7,655 bases of DNA from JALWSI01 sp964569095 [NCBI: uncultured Aquificales bacterium]. Its GTDB lineage: Bacteria > Thermosulfidibacterota > Thermosulfidibacteria > Thermosulfidibacterales. The stretch lies in NCBI GenBank assembly GCA_964569095.1, contig CAZMTB010000125.1:1-7655 (forward strand). Reading direction: 5' to 3'. Positions 1 through 6,179 of the stretch are shown here, in pieces. Both the position numbers and the translations under genes were made by a program. A model generated the notes under the pieces. The model made no database searches. It worked only from the letters and a program-made list of their open reading frames with translations, and had not been told where the DNA came from. Numbering within the stretch: position 1 is the stretch's first letter; each line of letters starts with the position of its first letter.

Positions 1-771
1 CTCGTCCCGCAAGGCAAAACCAAAAGCCCAGCAGCGACGAGCAGAAACGCCGTAAACCTCAGAGAGTATCTCATGGCTAACTGCCTCCTTTTCAACATCG
101 TGGACAATTCGCCCATCCTTCAGAAAGAGAAAACGATCGAAGAAGGAAAGCGCTAGGTTGACTTCGTGCATAACCGCCATGACCGTGGCCCCAAGGCGAG
201 AGAGGAGAGACAAAAAGAGTAGCCCGTGGTGCACGTCCAGCATTGCCACGGGTTCGTCCAGCAACAGCACGGGGGCTCTCTGGTTCAACACCCTGGCCAG
301 CATAACCCGCCTCTGCTCCCCCCCAGAAAGGTTGGTGTATCTCCTTTGGCTGAGGGCCTGCAGCCCGAGAGTGGCAATCACTTCGTCAGTTGCCCTGTGA
401 TCATCCGCTCCAAACCCCCCTCCATCTCGATGTGGATACCTCCCCATCAGGACAAGCTCGTGAACCGTGAAGGGAAAGACTACCGAGGCTTCCTGGGGAA
501 GAAAGGCCACCAGACGAGCCCTCTCTTCAACGGATAGAGACATCAAAGACCTATCGCCTACCAGAACCTCTCCCTCCACCGAGACCAAACCTGCTAAGGC
601 TGCAAGCAAGGTAGTTTTTCCCGAACCGTTCTCTCCCATCACGGCAACCTTTTGTCCGGGGGCAACCCTAAGAAGGGGAAGGCAAAGGGAGAAACCACCC
701 CGGCGGAGTCTAACCCTCTTAACCTCTATTCCCTCTCCCTCTCGAAAGGGAAACTGCTCACACTTCTGCAT
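1..771 (-). CDS. FecE/BtuD-type ABC importer ATPase (3' end cut by window edge)
   Basis: ATP-hydrolysing subunit of a type II (BtuCD/FecCDE-like) importer, acting on the cytoplasmic face of the inner membrane. 257 codons are visible and the frame is still open at base 1, so only a short C-terminal tail is missing (family about 255-270 aa). Visible motifs: Walker A GENGSGKTT (about residues 46-54), Q-loop Q93 in LPQE, signature LSGGEQRR (148-155), Walker B VLLLDEP (168-174), a variant D-loop PVAMLD where the family usually has PTSALD, and H-loop H202 in MHEVNLA. The ATG at 771 is preceded by GGGAGGG eight bases upstream and overlaps the end of the permease gene by 14 nt, so the two are translationally coupled. 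The partner is the FecCD permease just upstream. Substrate is not readable from the ATPase; the B12-riboswitch context favours a corrinoid, cobalt chelate or other tetrapyrrole. A periplasmic binding protein would be expected beyond the left edge. Confidence 0.93.
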   Translation of the reverse strand, partial: MQKCEQFPFREGEGIEVKRVRLRRGGFSLCLPLLRVAPGQKVAVMGENGSGKTTLLAALAGLVSVEGEVLVGDRSLMSLSVEERARLVAFLPQEASVVFPFTVHELVLMGRYPHRDGGGFGADDHRATDEVIATLGLQALSQRRYTNLSGGEQRRVMLARVLNQRAPVLLLDEPVAMLDVHHGLLFLSLLSRLGATVMAVMHEVNLALSFFDRFLFLKDGRIVHDVEKEAVSHEILSEVYGVSARRCWAFGFALRDE

Positions 772-1714
772 ACCAGAGTCCCTCCCTTCTTTTAAAAAGA
801 AGCCACAAGAAAAAGAGCCCTCCCACCATGGAGGTGACTATTCCCACGGGTAGCTCTGAACCCTGTGGGATCACCACCCGGCACAATGCATCTGCACTCA
901 CCAGCAAGATGGCACCCATGAGGGTAGAGTAGTAAATGTTCTCTCCCATTTGGCTTCCAAATAGTGCCCGGGCGAGGTGGGGAACTATTAGCCCAACGAA
1001 CCCGATGATTCCCGTAAAACTGACTGAGAGCGCCACCAGCACAGTGGACAGTACGAAAAGGAGTTTACGGGTAGCGTCCACGTCCACCCCCGAAGAGGTT
1101 GCAGAATATCTATCCAAGGCAAGGAGGTTGAAAGAGAGGGCATTCGCCGAGCAGTAAAAGAAGACTACCAGCAAAACAGCCAGGCAAACCCCCACCTTCA
1201 GCCAGTCTACCAAGTAGAACCCTCCCATGAGCCAGAAGACCACGGAGGAGAGTGACTCTTCGCAAAGGTACTTAAGAAAGCTTATTCCAGAAGAAGAGAC
1301 TATGTTCACCACGATACCGGCCAGGATCATGGTTACCGGGCTCACCACTCCTTCTCTGATAGAAAGACGGTATACGAAGAGAAGGCCAAGCATGCCCCCG
1401 AGAAGAGCGGGCAAGGGAACCAGAAAGGCAGGGAATCCCAGGGATATGGCAATCACGGCACCAAGGGCAGATGCACTCGCTGTACCCGTGGTGAAGCCGT
1501 CGGCCAAGGGGTTTCTAAGTACCAACTGGTAAAGAGAACCCGACAAACCGAGCATGGCACCGTTAACCGCTGCAAATACCACCCTAGGGAGCCTGAACTC
1601 CCAGATTATAGACAATGCCTGATGGTCAAGATGAAAAGGGTTAGTCTTCACCGGTCCGAGAAATAGGGAAACTACAGAAAGAAGAAGCAACCCCAGAAAG
1701 AAGATAACCCTCAC
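758..1714 (-). CDS. FecCD/BtuC-family ABC importer permease
   Basis: Membrane subunit of an iron-chelate/cobalamin-type importer in the inner membrane. The 318-aa protein is highly hydrophobic, with multiple transmembrane segments (family usually about ten helices and 330-350 aa; this one is slightly short at the N-terminus). Diagnostic motifs in order: RLPR (41-44), SGSLYQ followed by RNPLAD (58-72), TGIIGFVGLIVPHLAR (234-249), the loop that contacts the ATPase in this family, and ELPVGI (287-292). The start is GTG at 1714, whose GTGA overlaps the TGA of the preceding ABC-2 permease by 4 nt; GAGAGG lies about 8 nt upstream. The stop overlaps the start of its ATPase. Known relatives move vitamin B12, ferric siderophores, heme or cobalt chelates, and sequence alone does not separate these. 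Position behind a cobalamin riboswitch and CbiK makes a corrinoid or metallated tetrapyrrole the best guess. Confidence 0.93.
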   Translation of the reverse strand: MRVIFFLGLLLLSVVSLFLGPVKTNPFHLDHQALSIIWEFRLPRVVFAAVNGAMLGLSGSLYQLVLRNPLADGFTTGTASASALGAVIAISLGFPAFLVPLPALLGGMLGLLFVYRLSIREGVVSPVTMILAGIVVNIVSSSGISFLKYLCEESLSSVVFWLMGGFYLVDWLKVGVCLAVLLVVFFYCSANALSFNLLALDRYSATSSGVDVDATRKLLFVLSTVLVALSVSFTGIIGFVGLIVPHLARALFGSQMGENIYYSTLMGAILLVSADALCRVVIPQGSELPVGIVTSMVGGLFFLWLLFKRREGLWYAEV

Positions 1715-2451
1715 GCCTCCGCCCTCTCAACCATAATCAGAGCAACCACGAAGAGCACCACGGCAATAATGAGCATCAAGGCCAGGTACCTGAGATTAAA
1801 CAGACCACTGGAGGGCAGCAGGGTGCCTCTTATCAACTTGGTCGAGTAGGTGAGTGGAGAAAGGTAACCGATGTATTTGGCCAATAAGGGCATCTTATCA
1901 ATGGGATAGAAGGTGTCTGAGAGGAATATCATAGGCACCATCACGAAGGTGCTGAAGGCAGCCTGGTCCGCGTGAGACTCCACCGCCATCGCCACTATGA
2001 AACCTAGAAGTGCAAAAGAGAGGAGATGAAGCCCCAAGCAGAAGAGAAAAGAGGGTGTGAGAGTCAAGCCAAGCCCCACCACCATCGAGTAACCCATGAG
2101 GAAGACCACGGGAATCAAGCCCTTGCACACCCCGTAAAGCACCTCTCCAGCCACTATCTCCCACCTCCCAATGGGTGCTATTAGATACTCCTCGAACACT
2201 TTGAAGTAGTAGCGCGAGATATGCACCTCCAGAGAAATACCGTAGGCCTGATTCATACTGCTCATGGTGATCAAGCCAGGAAGAAGAAAGGAGAGATAGC
2301 TCATTCCGTTAACCGTAGCCCCCCTACCTATACCGTACCCAAAAGCCAGCAAAAAGAGACCCGGATGGATGATGGCAGAGAGCACGGTTCTCACCCCCCT
2401 GCGCCGGTAGAACATGAGTTCCCTGTAAAAGACCGCCCAGGTTCCCCTCAC
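1711..2451 (-). CDS. ABC-2 family permease (DrrB/NodJ-like)
   Basis: 246-aa integral membrane protein of the ABC-2 transporter family, partner of the ATPase encoded just upstream. It has a short cytoplasmic N-terminus (FYRELMFYRRRG), then about six hydrophobic segments, with the family-like stretch FLSDTFYPIDKMP (about 196-208) before the penultimate helix and PLTY soon after. Members of this family (DrrB, NodJ, CcmB-like) mostly export lipophilic or small molecules and lack a periplasmic binding protein. The start is GTG at 2451 inside a 4-nt GTGA overlap with the ATPase stop. A strong ribosome-binding site, AGGAGG, sits 8 nt before it, supporting this start over the internal Met codons. Substrate unknown. 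Its place between a secreted chelatase and a BtuC-like importer gene in a B12-regulated operon suggests a tetrapyrrole or metal-related cargo, which is inference. Confidence 0.88.
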   Translation of the reverse strand: MRGTWAVFYRELMFYRRRGVRTVLSAIIHPGLFLLAFGYGIGRGATVNGMSYLSFLLPGLITMSSMNQAYGISLEVHISRYYFKVFEEYLIAPIGRWEIVAGEVLYGVCKGLIPVVFLMGYSMVVGLGLTLTPSFLFCLGLHLLSFALLGFIVAMAVESHADQAAFSTFVMVPMIFLSDTFYPIDKMPLLAKYIGYLSPLTYSTKLIRGTLLPSSGLFNLRYLALMLIIAVVLFVVALIMVERAEA

Positions 2452-3293
2452 ACCCTTATCCTCCTACCCGTAAAGCTGAGGAAGACATCTTCCAGGTTCA
2501 CCTCTCTTATTTTAGCAGGAACCGAAAGGCCCTTGACTCTCTCTATGGCCTCTCCGCGGCTCTTAAAGAACTCTTCCTCTATCCTGTCGTGGTGGTAGAT
2601 CTCCACCGTGTACCTGCCAAGAGAACTCTTCAGTTTCTGGGGTCTCCCTTGGGCCACCACCCTTCCAGAATCCAGGATCACCACCTTGTGGGCTAGCATG
2701 TCTGCCTCTTCGATGTAGTGGGTGGTGAGAAAGACCGTACAACTCTTAAGCGCGTTTATTCCCCTAATGAGATCCCACATGCTGCGGCGCACTGCAGGGT
2801 CCAGACCCACCGTAGGCTCGTCCAGAAATAAGAGCTTGGGCCTGTGCAAGAGTGCCCTCCCGATGATGAGACGCCTCTTCATACCTCCAGAGAGGTGATC
2901 CGCCTTTCTTTTAAGGTGATCCTGCAACCCCGTGAACTCCAAGGCGTCTCTAATCCTTTTCTCTTGCTCTTTTCCGAAAAGCCCGTGGAGATAGCAGTGA
3001 ACCCTTAGGTTCTCCTCAACGGTTAGATCACGGTCAACGTTGTTGTGCTGGGGAACCATGCCCACCACTTTCTTGAACTCTTTGGAGCGAGGAGAGAATG
3101 GTTTGCCGTTACAGAGGATCTCCCCTTGAAACTCCCCGAGCAGGCCCGTGAGAACCTTTATGGTAGTGGTTTTCCCCGCTCCGTTGGGACCAAGAAGGGC
3201 GAAAATCGTTCCGTTCTCCAAGGAAAAGGAAACCCCTCTCAAGGCCTCCACCTTCCCAAAGCTCTTTCTAAGCTCCCTTACGGCTATCTCCAT
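2448..3293 (-). CDS. ABC-2 transporter ATPase (DrrA/CcmA-like)
   Basis: 281-aa ATPase that should power the ABC-2 permease encoded next. Visible motifs: Walker A GPNGAGKTT (35-43), Q-loop PQH (81-83), signature LSGGMKRRL (134-142), Walker B LLFLDEP (154-160), D-loop GLD (163-165) and H-loop TTHYIEEAD (190-198). The SGGMKRRL form and the roughly 75-residue C-terminal extension (from about 207 to 281) are typical of the DrrA drug-exporter branch, not of the FecE importers. The ATG at 3293 has GGGGAG four bases upstream. It follows the chelatase gene after 67 nt holding a GC-rich hairpin and overlaps the permease gene by 4 nt. Family assignment is firm and the cargo is unknown; an export direction is likely from family relationship but not proven. 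Confidence 0.93.
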   Translation of the reverse strand: MEIAVRELRKSFGKVEALRGVSFSLENGTIFALLGPNGAGKTTTIKVLTGLLGEFQGEILCNGKPFSPRSKEFKKVVGMVPQHNNVDRDLTVEENLRVHCYLHGLFGKEQEKRIRDALEFTGLQDHLKRKADHLSGGMKRRLIIGRALLHRPKLLFLDEPTVGLDPAVRRSMWDLIRGINALKSCTVFLTTHYIEEADMLAHKVVILDSGRVVAQGRPQKLKSSLGRYTVEIYHHDRIEEEFFKSRGEAIERVKGLSVPAKIREVNLEDVFLSFTGRRIRV

Positions 3294-3317
3294 CCGTCTC
3301 CCCTACCATCCTTATGA

Positions 3318-3341
3318 ACCCCTCCCCAGAAGGGGAGGGGT
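3318..3341 (-). other. Intercistronic GC-rich hairpin
   Basis: Perfect 10-bp inverted repeat (arms 3318-3327 and 3332-3341) around a 4-nt loop, in the gap between the chelatase stop and the ABC-2 ATPase start. In the mRNA sense the arms are ACCCCTCCCC and its complement. It is followed by TTCATAAGG, not a U-run, so it is a poor intrinsic terminator. An mRNA-processing, stability or partial-attenuation element that lets the porin and chelatase be made in larger amounts than the transporters is plausible. Confidence 0.6.
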
Positions 3342-3360
3342 GGAGATAAGGAGTATGACT

Positions 3361-4350
3361 CTACTTCACCTTTAATCCAGCATCTCTCGCGGCGTCCCTG
3401 ATGTGCTCAACCACGATACCGGCAATTCTGTCGTTCTCGCCCAGACCGTGAAGCACTGGTTCAACCCTGAATCCGGCTGCCTTAAGCACATTCTTCCAAG
3501 AGTCAGGTTCTGCACCAGCCATGTCGTTGTGGGCGTGATCCCCTGCCACCACCATGAAAGGCTTCAGCACCACCTTTTTGCTCCTGGCATGCCTCTTAAG
3601 GGCCTTCACAACGTCATCCAGCGAGGGATACCCCTCCACCGTTCCCACGAAGGTCTGAACATCGGGGTATAGCTCCCTGAAAACCTTCTGGGCCTCGGCA
3701 TAGATCCCCGAAGACCAGTACTCGTTACCATGGCCCATGTAAACCAAAACCGCTCCTCTTTTACGAGCAAGCTCAACGTCTGACTTCAAAGCCTCGACCC
3801 CTTTCTTCAGGTCCTCGTGATAATCGTACCTGTCACCCACGTCGCCCAATATGGGTCTTCCCCAAACGATCCTGGTGAAGGGTTGCCACTTGGCCTTAAC
3901 GGTTCTGATGGACTCGATGGCGTGGAGGTATGCCAATAGGTCCTCCACCTCCTCTCCGTGGTAGACGTGGGTAGACTGCACTATCACATTCCTGTAGCCC
4001 TCATCCTGCAGATCCCCCATGGTGGCAATGAGTCCCTTCACGTAGAGGATCTCTCGGGGAATGCCCTTGGACAGCCACTTATCTGCCTCTGCCTGGCGCT
4101 TACGCCAGATGGAGCGTATGATGTTCGAAGTGAAGGTCACCCTAACCTCGGTGTTGGGATAGGCCCTTTTAACGTGGTTGAGAATGTTGATCACGGCTTT
4201 GAGCCCAGAGGGATAGGTGGTGCCAAAAAAGGCCAGCACTATCGCCGTTTTATCCTTGTGACTTTTGGAATGCATACCCTCTCCTGCCACGGCTAGACTG
4301 CCAGTGGCAAGAAGGGTCACCACAATCAGGGTTACAATTGCTCTCTTCAT
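3361..4350 (-). CDS. cbiK: Sirohydrochlorin cobaltochelatase CbiK, secreted (periplasmic) form
   Basis: Anaerobic-type chelatase that inserts Co2+ (members can also use Fe2+) into sirohydrochlorin, the first cobalt step of the early-insertion B12 route. The 329-aa protein starts with a Sec signal peptide: KR, a hydrophobic run to about residue 20, and likely cleavage after AVA or AVAG (20-23). The mature N-terminus is His/Lys-rich (MHSKSHKDK, 26-34). Core motifs of the family: FFGTTYPSG (41-49), STHVYHGEE (126-134), YMGHGNEYWSSG (204-215), TVEGYPSLDDV (237-247), FMVVAGDHAHNDMAG (265-279) and GLGEND (302-307). His207 and His272, with a Glu of GEE, match the metal-site and catalytic residues known in Salmonella CbiK. 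Cytoplasmic CbiK is about 260 aa; the extra length is the signal peptide plus inserts. A periplasmic CbiK is known in Desulfovibrio vulgaris. The ATG has GAGGAG six bases upstream and follows the porin gene by 22 nt. Confidence 0.95.
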   Translation of the reverse strand: MKRAIVTLIVVTLLATGSLAVAGEGMHSKSHKDKTAIVLAFFGTTYPSGLKAVINILNHVKRAYPNTEVRVTFTSNIIRSIWRKRQAEADKWLSKGIPREILYVKGLIATMGDLQDEGYRNVIVQSTHVYHGEEVEDLLAYLHAIESIRTVKAKWQPFTRIVWGRPILGDVGDRYDYHEDLKKGVEALKSDVELARKRGAVLVYMGHGNEYWSSGIYAEAQKVFRELYPDVQTFVGTVEGYPSLDDVVKALKRHARSKKVVLKPFMVVAGDHAHNDMAGAEPDSWKNVLKAAGFRVEPVLHGLGENDRIAGIVVEHIRDAARDAGLKVK

Positions 4351-4372
4351 TGGCCTCTCCTCTCGTTAGTCG

Positions 4373-5749
4373 TCAAAAGTTCACCTGCATACGGGTACCC
4401 AGAACGGTCACCGTGTCTGCGTCGTCGTCTCCTGCAGGGTTCCACACCACCTGCAGGTCCGGGCTAAGCTCCAGCTTGCCTTCGAAGAAGGAGAACTTGT
4501 AGAAGGCCTCCAGGTGATACTCGTCTGCCACGTTTTTGGGCAGGCCGCAGTAGCCCTCAAGCTCGTCGTTGGTGAAGACCGTGCCGAAGGCCACGCTGAA
4601 GATGTCGTCGCTCCTGCTCCAGAGGTAGCCATTAACCTGAAAACCGAGACTCAGCGCACCATCCACGGGCATATCTCCAGGCTCGGGAACCACGTCTCCG
4701 TCCATAATCCCTCCCCTCAGGAAGAGGGTTAGCCACTTGGCCACCTGCTGGTCAAAGCTGAAGCCAACTCCCCAGTTCACCTCGTCGTCGTCAAAAGAGT
4801 CCCTCTTGCCTCGTGCCAGGTCTTTCAGGTCGTCTACGTCTGCGTGATCCGCTGCATTCACCCAGACGTAGAACCTGTAGTTGCCCGGCATGCCCATGAG
4901 ATTGGGCTTGAGGCCAACCTCGAATATCCCGAAACCGTCGTCGAAGATGTCTTCCCAGTCAGAATCAGACTCCGCCCACCCGAGACTGAGATCGAGCCAC
5001 TCCCTGGGACTCCAGGTGACCCTGGCCCCCAGGCCGTTGTCCTCTGGCCACTCAACCGCAAGGTTGTTAACGAAACCCGAGGATAGGAACTGGGCGGTCT
5101 CGTCGTTGGCAACCTCATTGGCGTCAAAGTAGTTGGTGAGATCCACCTTGCCCACGGTGAACACGAGACCACCCCCTCCCTTCAGGGGCACTTCCTGCTC
5201 GTACCACGCCTCGGTCACCTCTGCGTGGGCAGAGTCGGTTCCCGGGGCATCGTCGTTGAACCCCGAGAGGGTATCCACCTCGTCGTCTATTCCCTCGCCC
5301 TGACCGCCTTCGATGAGCATGTAGGCGGTTCCGTGCTTCCACAACTGGCTGGACACCTCTATGTCGAAGGACCACGCCCCGTCCTGGGTGTCGCCGTCGT
5401 CTGGGTTGTTGTCGTCGTTGTTTATGCTACCCTGTCCCACGAAGGTGAGGTCGGCCCCAATCTCGAACCTGCCCAGGGTCTCCTCCAGTCTTTCCAGGTG
5501 AGAGGCCTTCTTTTTCAGGTCATTCTTCACCTGCTTAACCTCTTGCACCTCGGCCTCCACCTGTCTCTGGTTGGCCTCGTACTGCTCCACCTTCTTCTCC
5601 AGTGCCTCCACCTTGGCCTTCAGCTGCTGGATGGTCTGCATGAGTTGCTGGAGCTCCTGGTCACTAACCTGGGCACCAAAGGCATAACCAGGAACCGCGA
5701 GGGCAACGAGAAGCACCAGGGAAAAGCCAAGCAAAACCACTCTCTTCAT
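4373..5749 (-). CDS. OprB-like outer-membrane porin with N-terminal coiled coil
   Basis: 458-aa predicted outer-membrane channel. It has a signal peptide (MKRVV, hydrophobic core 5-20, likely cleavage near PGYA/FGA at 20-26), then a heptad-like coiled coil (about 28-92, rich in Q, E, K, L and V), then a beta-barrel-like region (about 95-458) ending in Phe, as outer-membrane proteins usually do. Stretches such as VGKVDLTNYFDANEVANDE (199-217), WSPREWLDLSLGW (246-258) and ELSPDLQVVWNP (427-438) resemble the carbohydrate-selective porin OprB family. The loops are unusually acidic: NNDDNNPDDGDTQDG (110-124), SDSDWEDIFDDG (261-272), SFDDDE (318-323), GDDDAD (440-445). I chose the ATG at 5749, with AGGAGG nine bases upstream, over an in-frame ATG at 5806, because only the former begins with a signal peptide. 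It is the first gene after the cobalamin riboswitch and terminator. A role in letting cobalt or a corrinoid through the outer membrane is inference. Confidence 0.85.
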   Translation of the reverse strand: MKRVVLLGFSLVLLVALAVPGYAFGAQVSDQELQQLMQTIQQLKAKVEALEKKVEQYEANQRQVEAEVQEVKQVKNDLKKKASHLERLEETLGRFEIGADLTFVGQGSINNDDNNPDDGDTQDGAWSFDIEVSSQLWKHGTAYMLIEGGQGEGIDDEVDTLSGFNDDAPGTDSAHAEVTEAWYEQEVPLKGGGGLVFTVGKVDLTNYFDANEVANDETAQFLSSGFVNNLAVEWPEDNGLGARVTWSPREWLDLSLGWAESDSDWEDIFDDGFGIFEVGLKPNLMGMPGNYRFYVWVNAADHADVDDLKDLARGKRDSFDDDEVNWGVGFSFDQQVAKWLTLFLRGGIMDGDVVPEPGDMPVDGALSLGFQVNGYLWSRSDDIFSVAFGTVFTNDELEGYCGLPKNVADEYHLEAFYKFSFFEGKLELSPDLQVVWNPAGDDDADTVTVLGTRMQVNF

Positions 5750-5819
5750 ACGCACAATCCTCCTTCTCCATCCTTGATATCTCCAACAACTGCATTGAAA
5801 AGCCAAAAAGGTGTTTCAT
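5664..5819 (-). CDS. Possible 51-codon leader ORF overlapping the porin start
   Basis: An ATG at 5819 follows AGGGGGTGAT, a near-perfect anti-16S match, and opens a 51-codon frame (beginning MKHLFGFSMQ) that ends at 5664 inside the porin signal-peptide region in another frame. It lies between the riboswitch terminator and the porin start. The first half looks acceptable, but the part overlapping the porin is Cys/Trp/Pro-rich and looks like an out-of-frame shadow. It may be a coupling peptide, or the ribosome-binding sequence may be chance. I recognise no homologue. Confidence 0.2.
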   Translation of the reverse strand: MKHLFGFSMQLLEISRMEKEDCAYEESGFAWLFPGASRCPRGSWLCLWCPG

Positions 5820-5847
5820 ATATCACCCCCTTTCTCCCTCGCTCAAC

Positions 5848-5886
5848 AAAAAATCCCCGTGTCCTCAAGCAGAGGACACGGGGATT
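5848..5886 (-). terminator. Rho-independent terminator of the cobalamin riboswitch
   Basis: Perfect 15-bp stem: in the mRNA sense AATCCCCGTGTCCTC (5886-5872), loop TGCTT (5871-5867), then the complementary arm (5866-5852), running into a six-base U-tract (5853-5848). It lies about 60 nt after the aptamer and about 100 nt before the porin start codon. This is the usual place for the expression platform of a transcription-terminating riboswitch, so bound cobalamin should reduce read-through into the porin, cbiK and transporter genes. Confidence 0.93.
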
Positions 5887-5948
5887 CCCTTCACATCTAC
5901 ACCCCAGGTCGTCCCTATCCTCGAGGACAACACCAGGCAATCCTCCCA

Positions 5949-6124
5949 GAGCCGGTCTCCTGGCTTCCGGATCGTCCTACTCACCACCCTTCCCAAAGGC
6001 CTAAGACCTCCAGTGGCAAACGTGGCTTTCGTCCCCGGTCACAGTGGCGGGCCCGCGCCGGAATCTCACCGGTCTTCCCGTACACCCAAGGAGTTTGCGA
6101 ACATCTACCTGTCAAAGAACCGAA
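5949..6124 (-). promoter_or_regulatory. Cobalamin riboswitch (B12 element)
   Basis: Adenosylcobalamin-type aptamer in the leader of the porin-cbiK-ABC operon. In the mRNA sense the conserved blocks appear in order: CGGGAAGACCGGTGAGATTC (6080-6061), closing CCGG, the CCCGCCACTGT block (about 6051-6041), GAAAGCCAC in the L5 region with a second GCCACTG, GGGAAGGG (5994-5987), and the B12 box GAAGCCAGGAGACCGGC (5967-5951). GGTGG just after GGGAAGG can pair with GCCAC of L5, as in the known loop-loop pseudoknot. Outer boundaries are approximate, because the closing P1 helix is short here (a CGGT/ACCG pairing is possible). The strong terminator just downstream indicates control of transcription. 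The element lies after cobL, not before it, so it governs uptake and chelation genes and not this part of the corrin-ring operon. Confidence 0.96.
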
Positions 6125-6129
6125 GGCCA

Positions 6130-6158
6130 CGGGTACTCCAGGAATGGACGGCTGTCAA
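6130..6158 (-). promoter_or_regulatory. Weak candidate promoter for the riboswitch leader
   Basis: TTGACA, a perfect -35 box, lies at 6158-6153 in the mRNA sense. Seventeen bases later is TACCCG (6135-6130), a poor -10 box matching only the first two bases of TATAAT. Initiation near 6123 would fit the 5' end of the aptamer. No terminator is visible between cobL and this site, so read-through from the upstream operon is an alternative. Confidence 0.3.
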
Positions 6159-6179
6159 GCAGGAAGGAATCAGAAACGC

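Noticed and set aside
467-853. 128-codon plus-strand frame (and smaller ones at 158-537)
   Set aside because: Antisense to the BtuD-like ATPase, which carries all ABC motifs in the opposite frame. The predicted proteins are Ser/Pro/Arg-rich shadows.
5750-5806. Upstream in-frame ATG extending the porin by 19 residues
   Set aside because: It would put a Trp/Arg/Cys-rich stretch before the signal peptide. The ATG at 5749 has AGGAGG at good spacing and begins a normal signal sequence.
5918-5927. Palindrome TCCTCGAGGA as a protein operator
   Set aside because: It lies in the transcribed expression platform of the riboswitch, where its sequence is better explained by RNA pairing. There is no nearby promoter or regulator gene.
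5225-6004. 259-codon open frame on the plus strand
   Set aside because: It runs antisense through the porin coiled coil, the terminator and part of the riboswitch. Its Leu/His/Val-rich protein is the mirror of the Gln/Glu/Lys-rich coil, and it has no recognisable domain.
6110-6115. Second TTGACA as a promoter -35 box
   Set aside because: No -10-like sequence stands 16-18 nt downstream, and transcription from there would start inside the aptamer.
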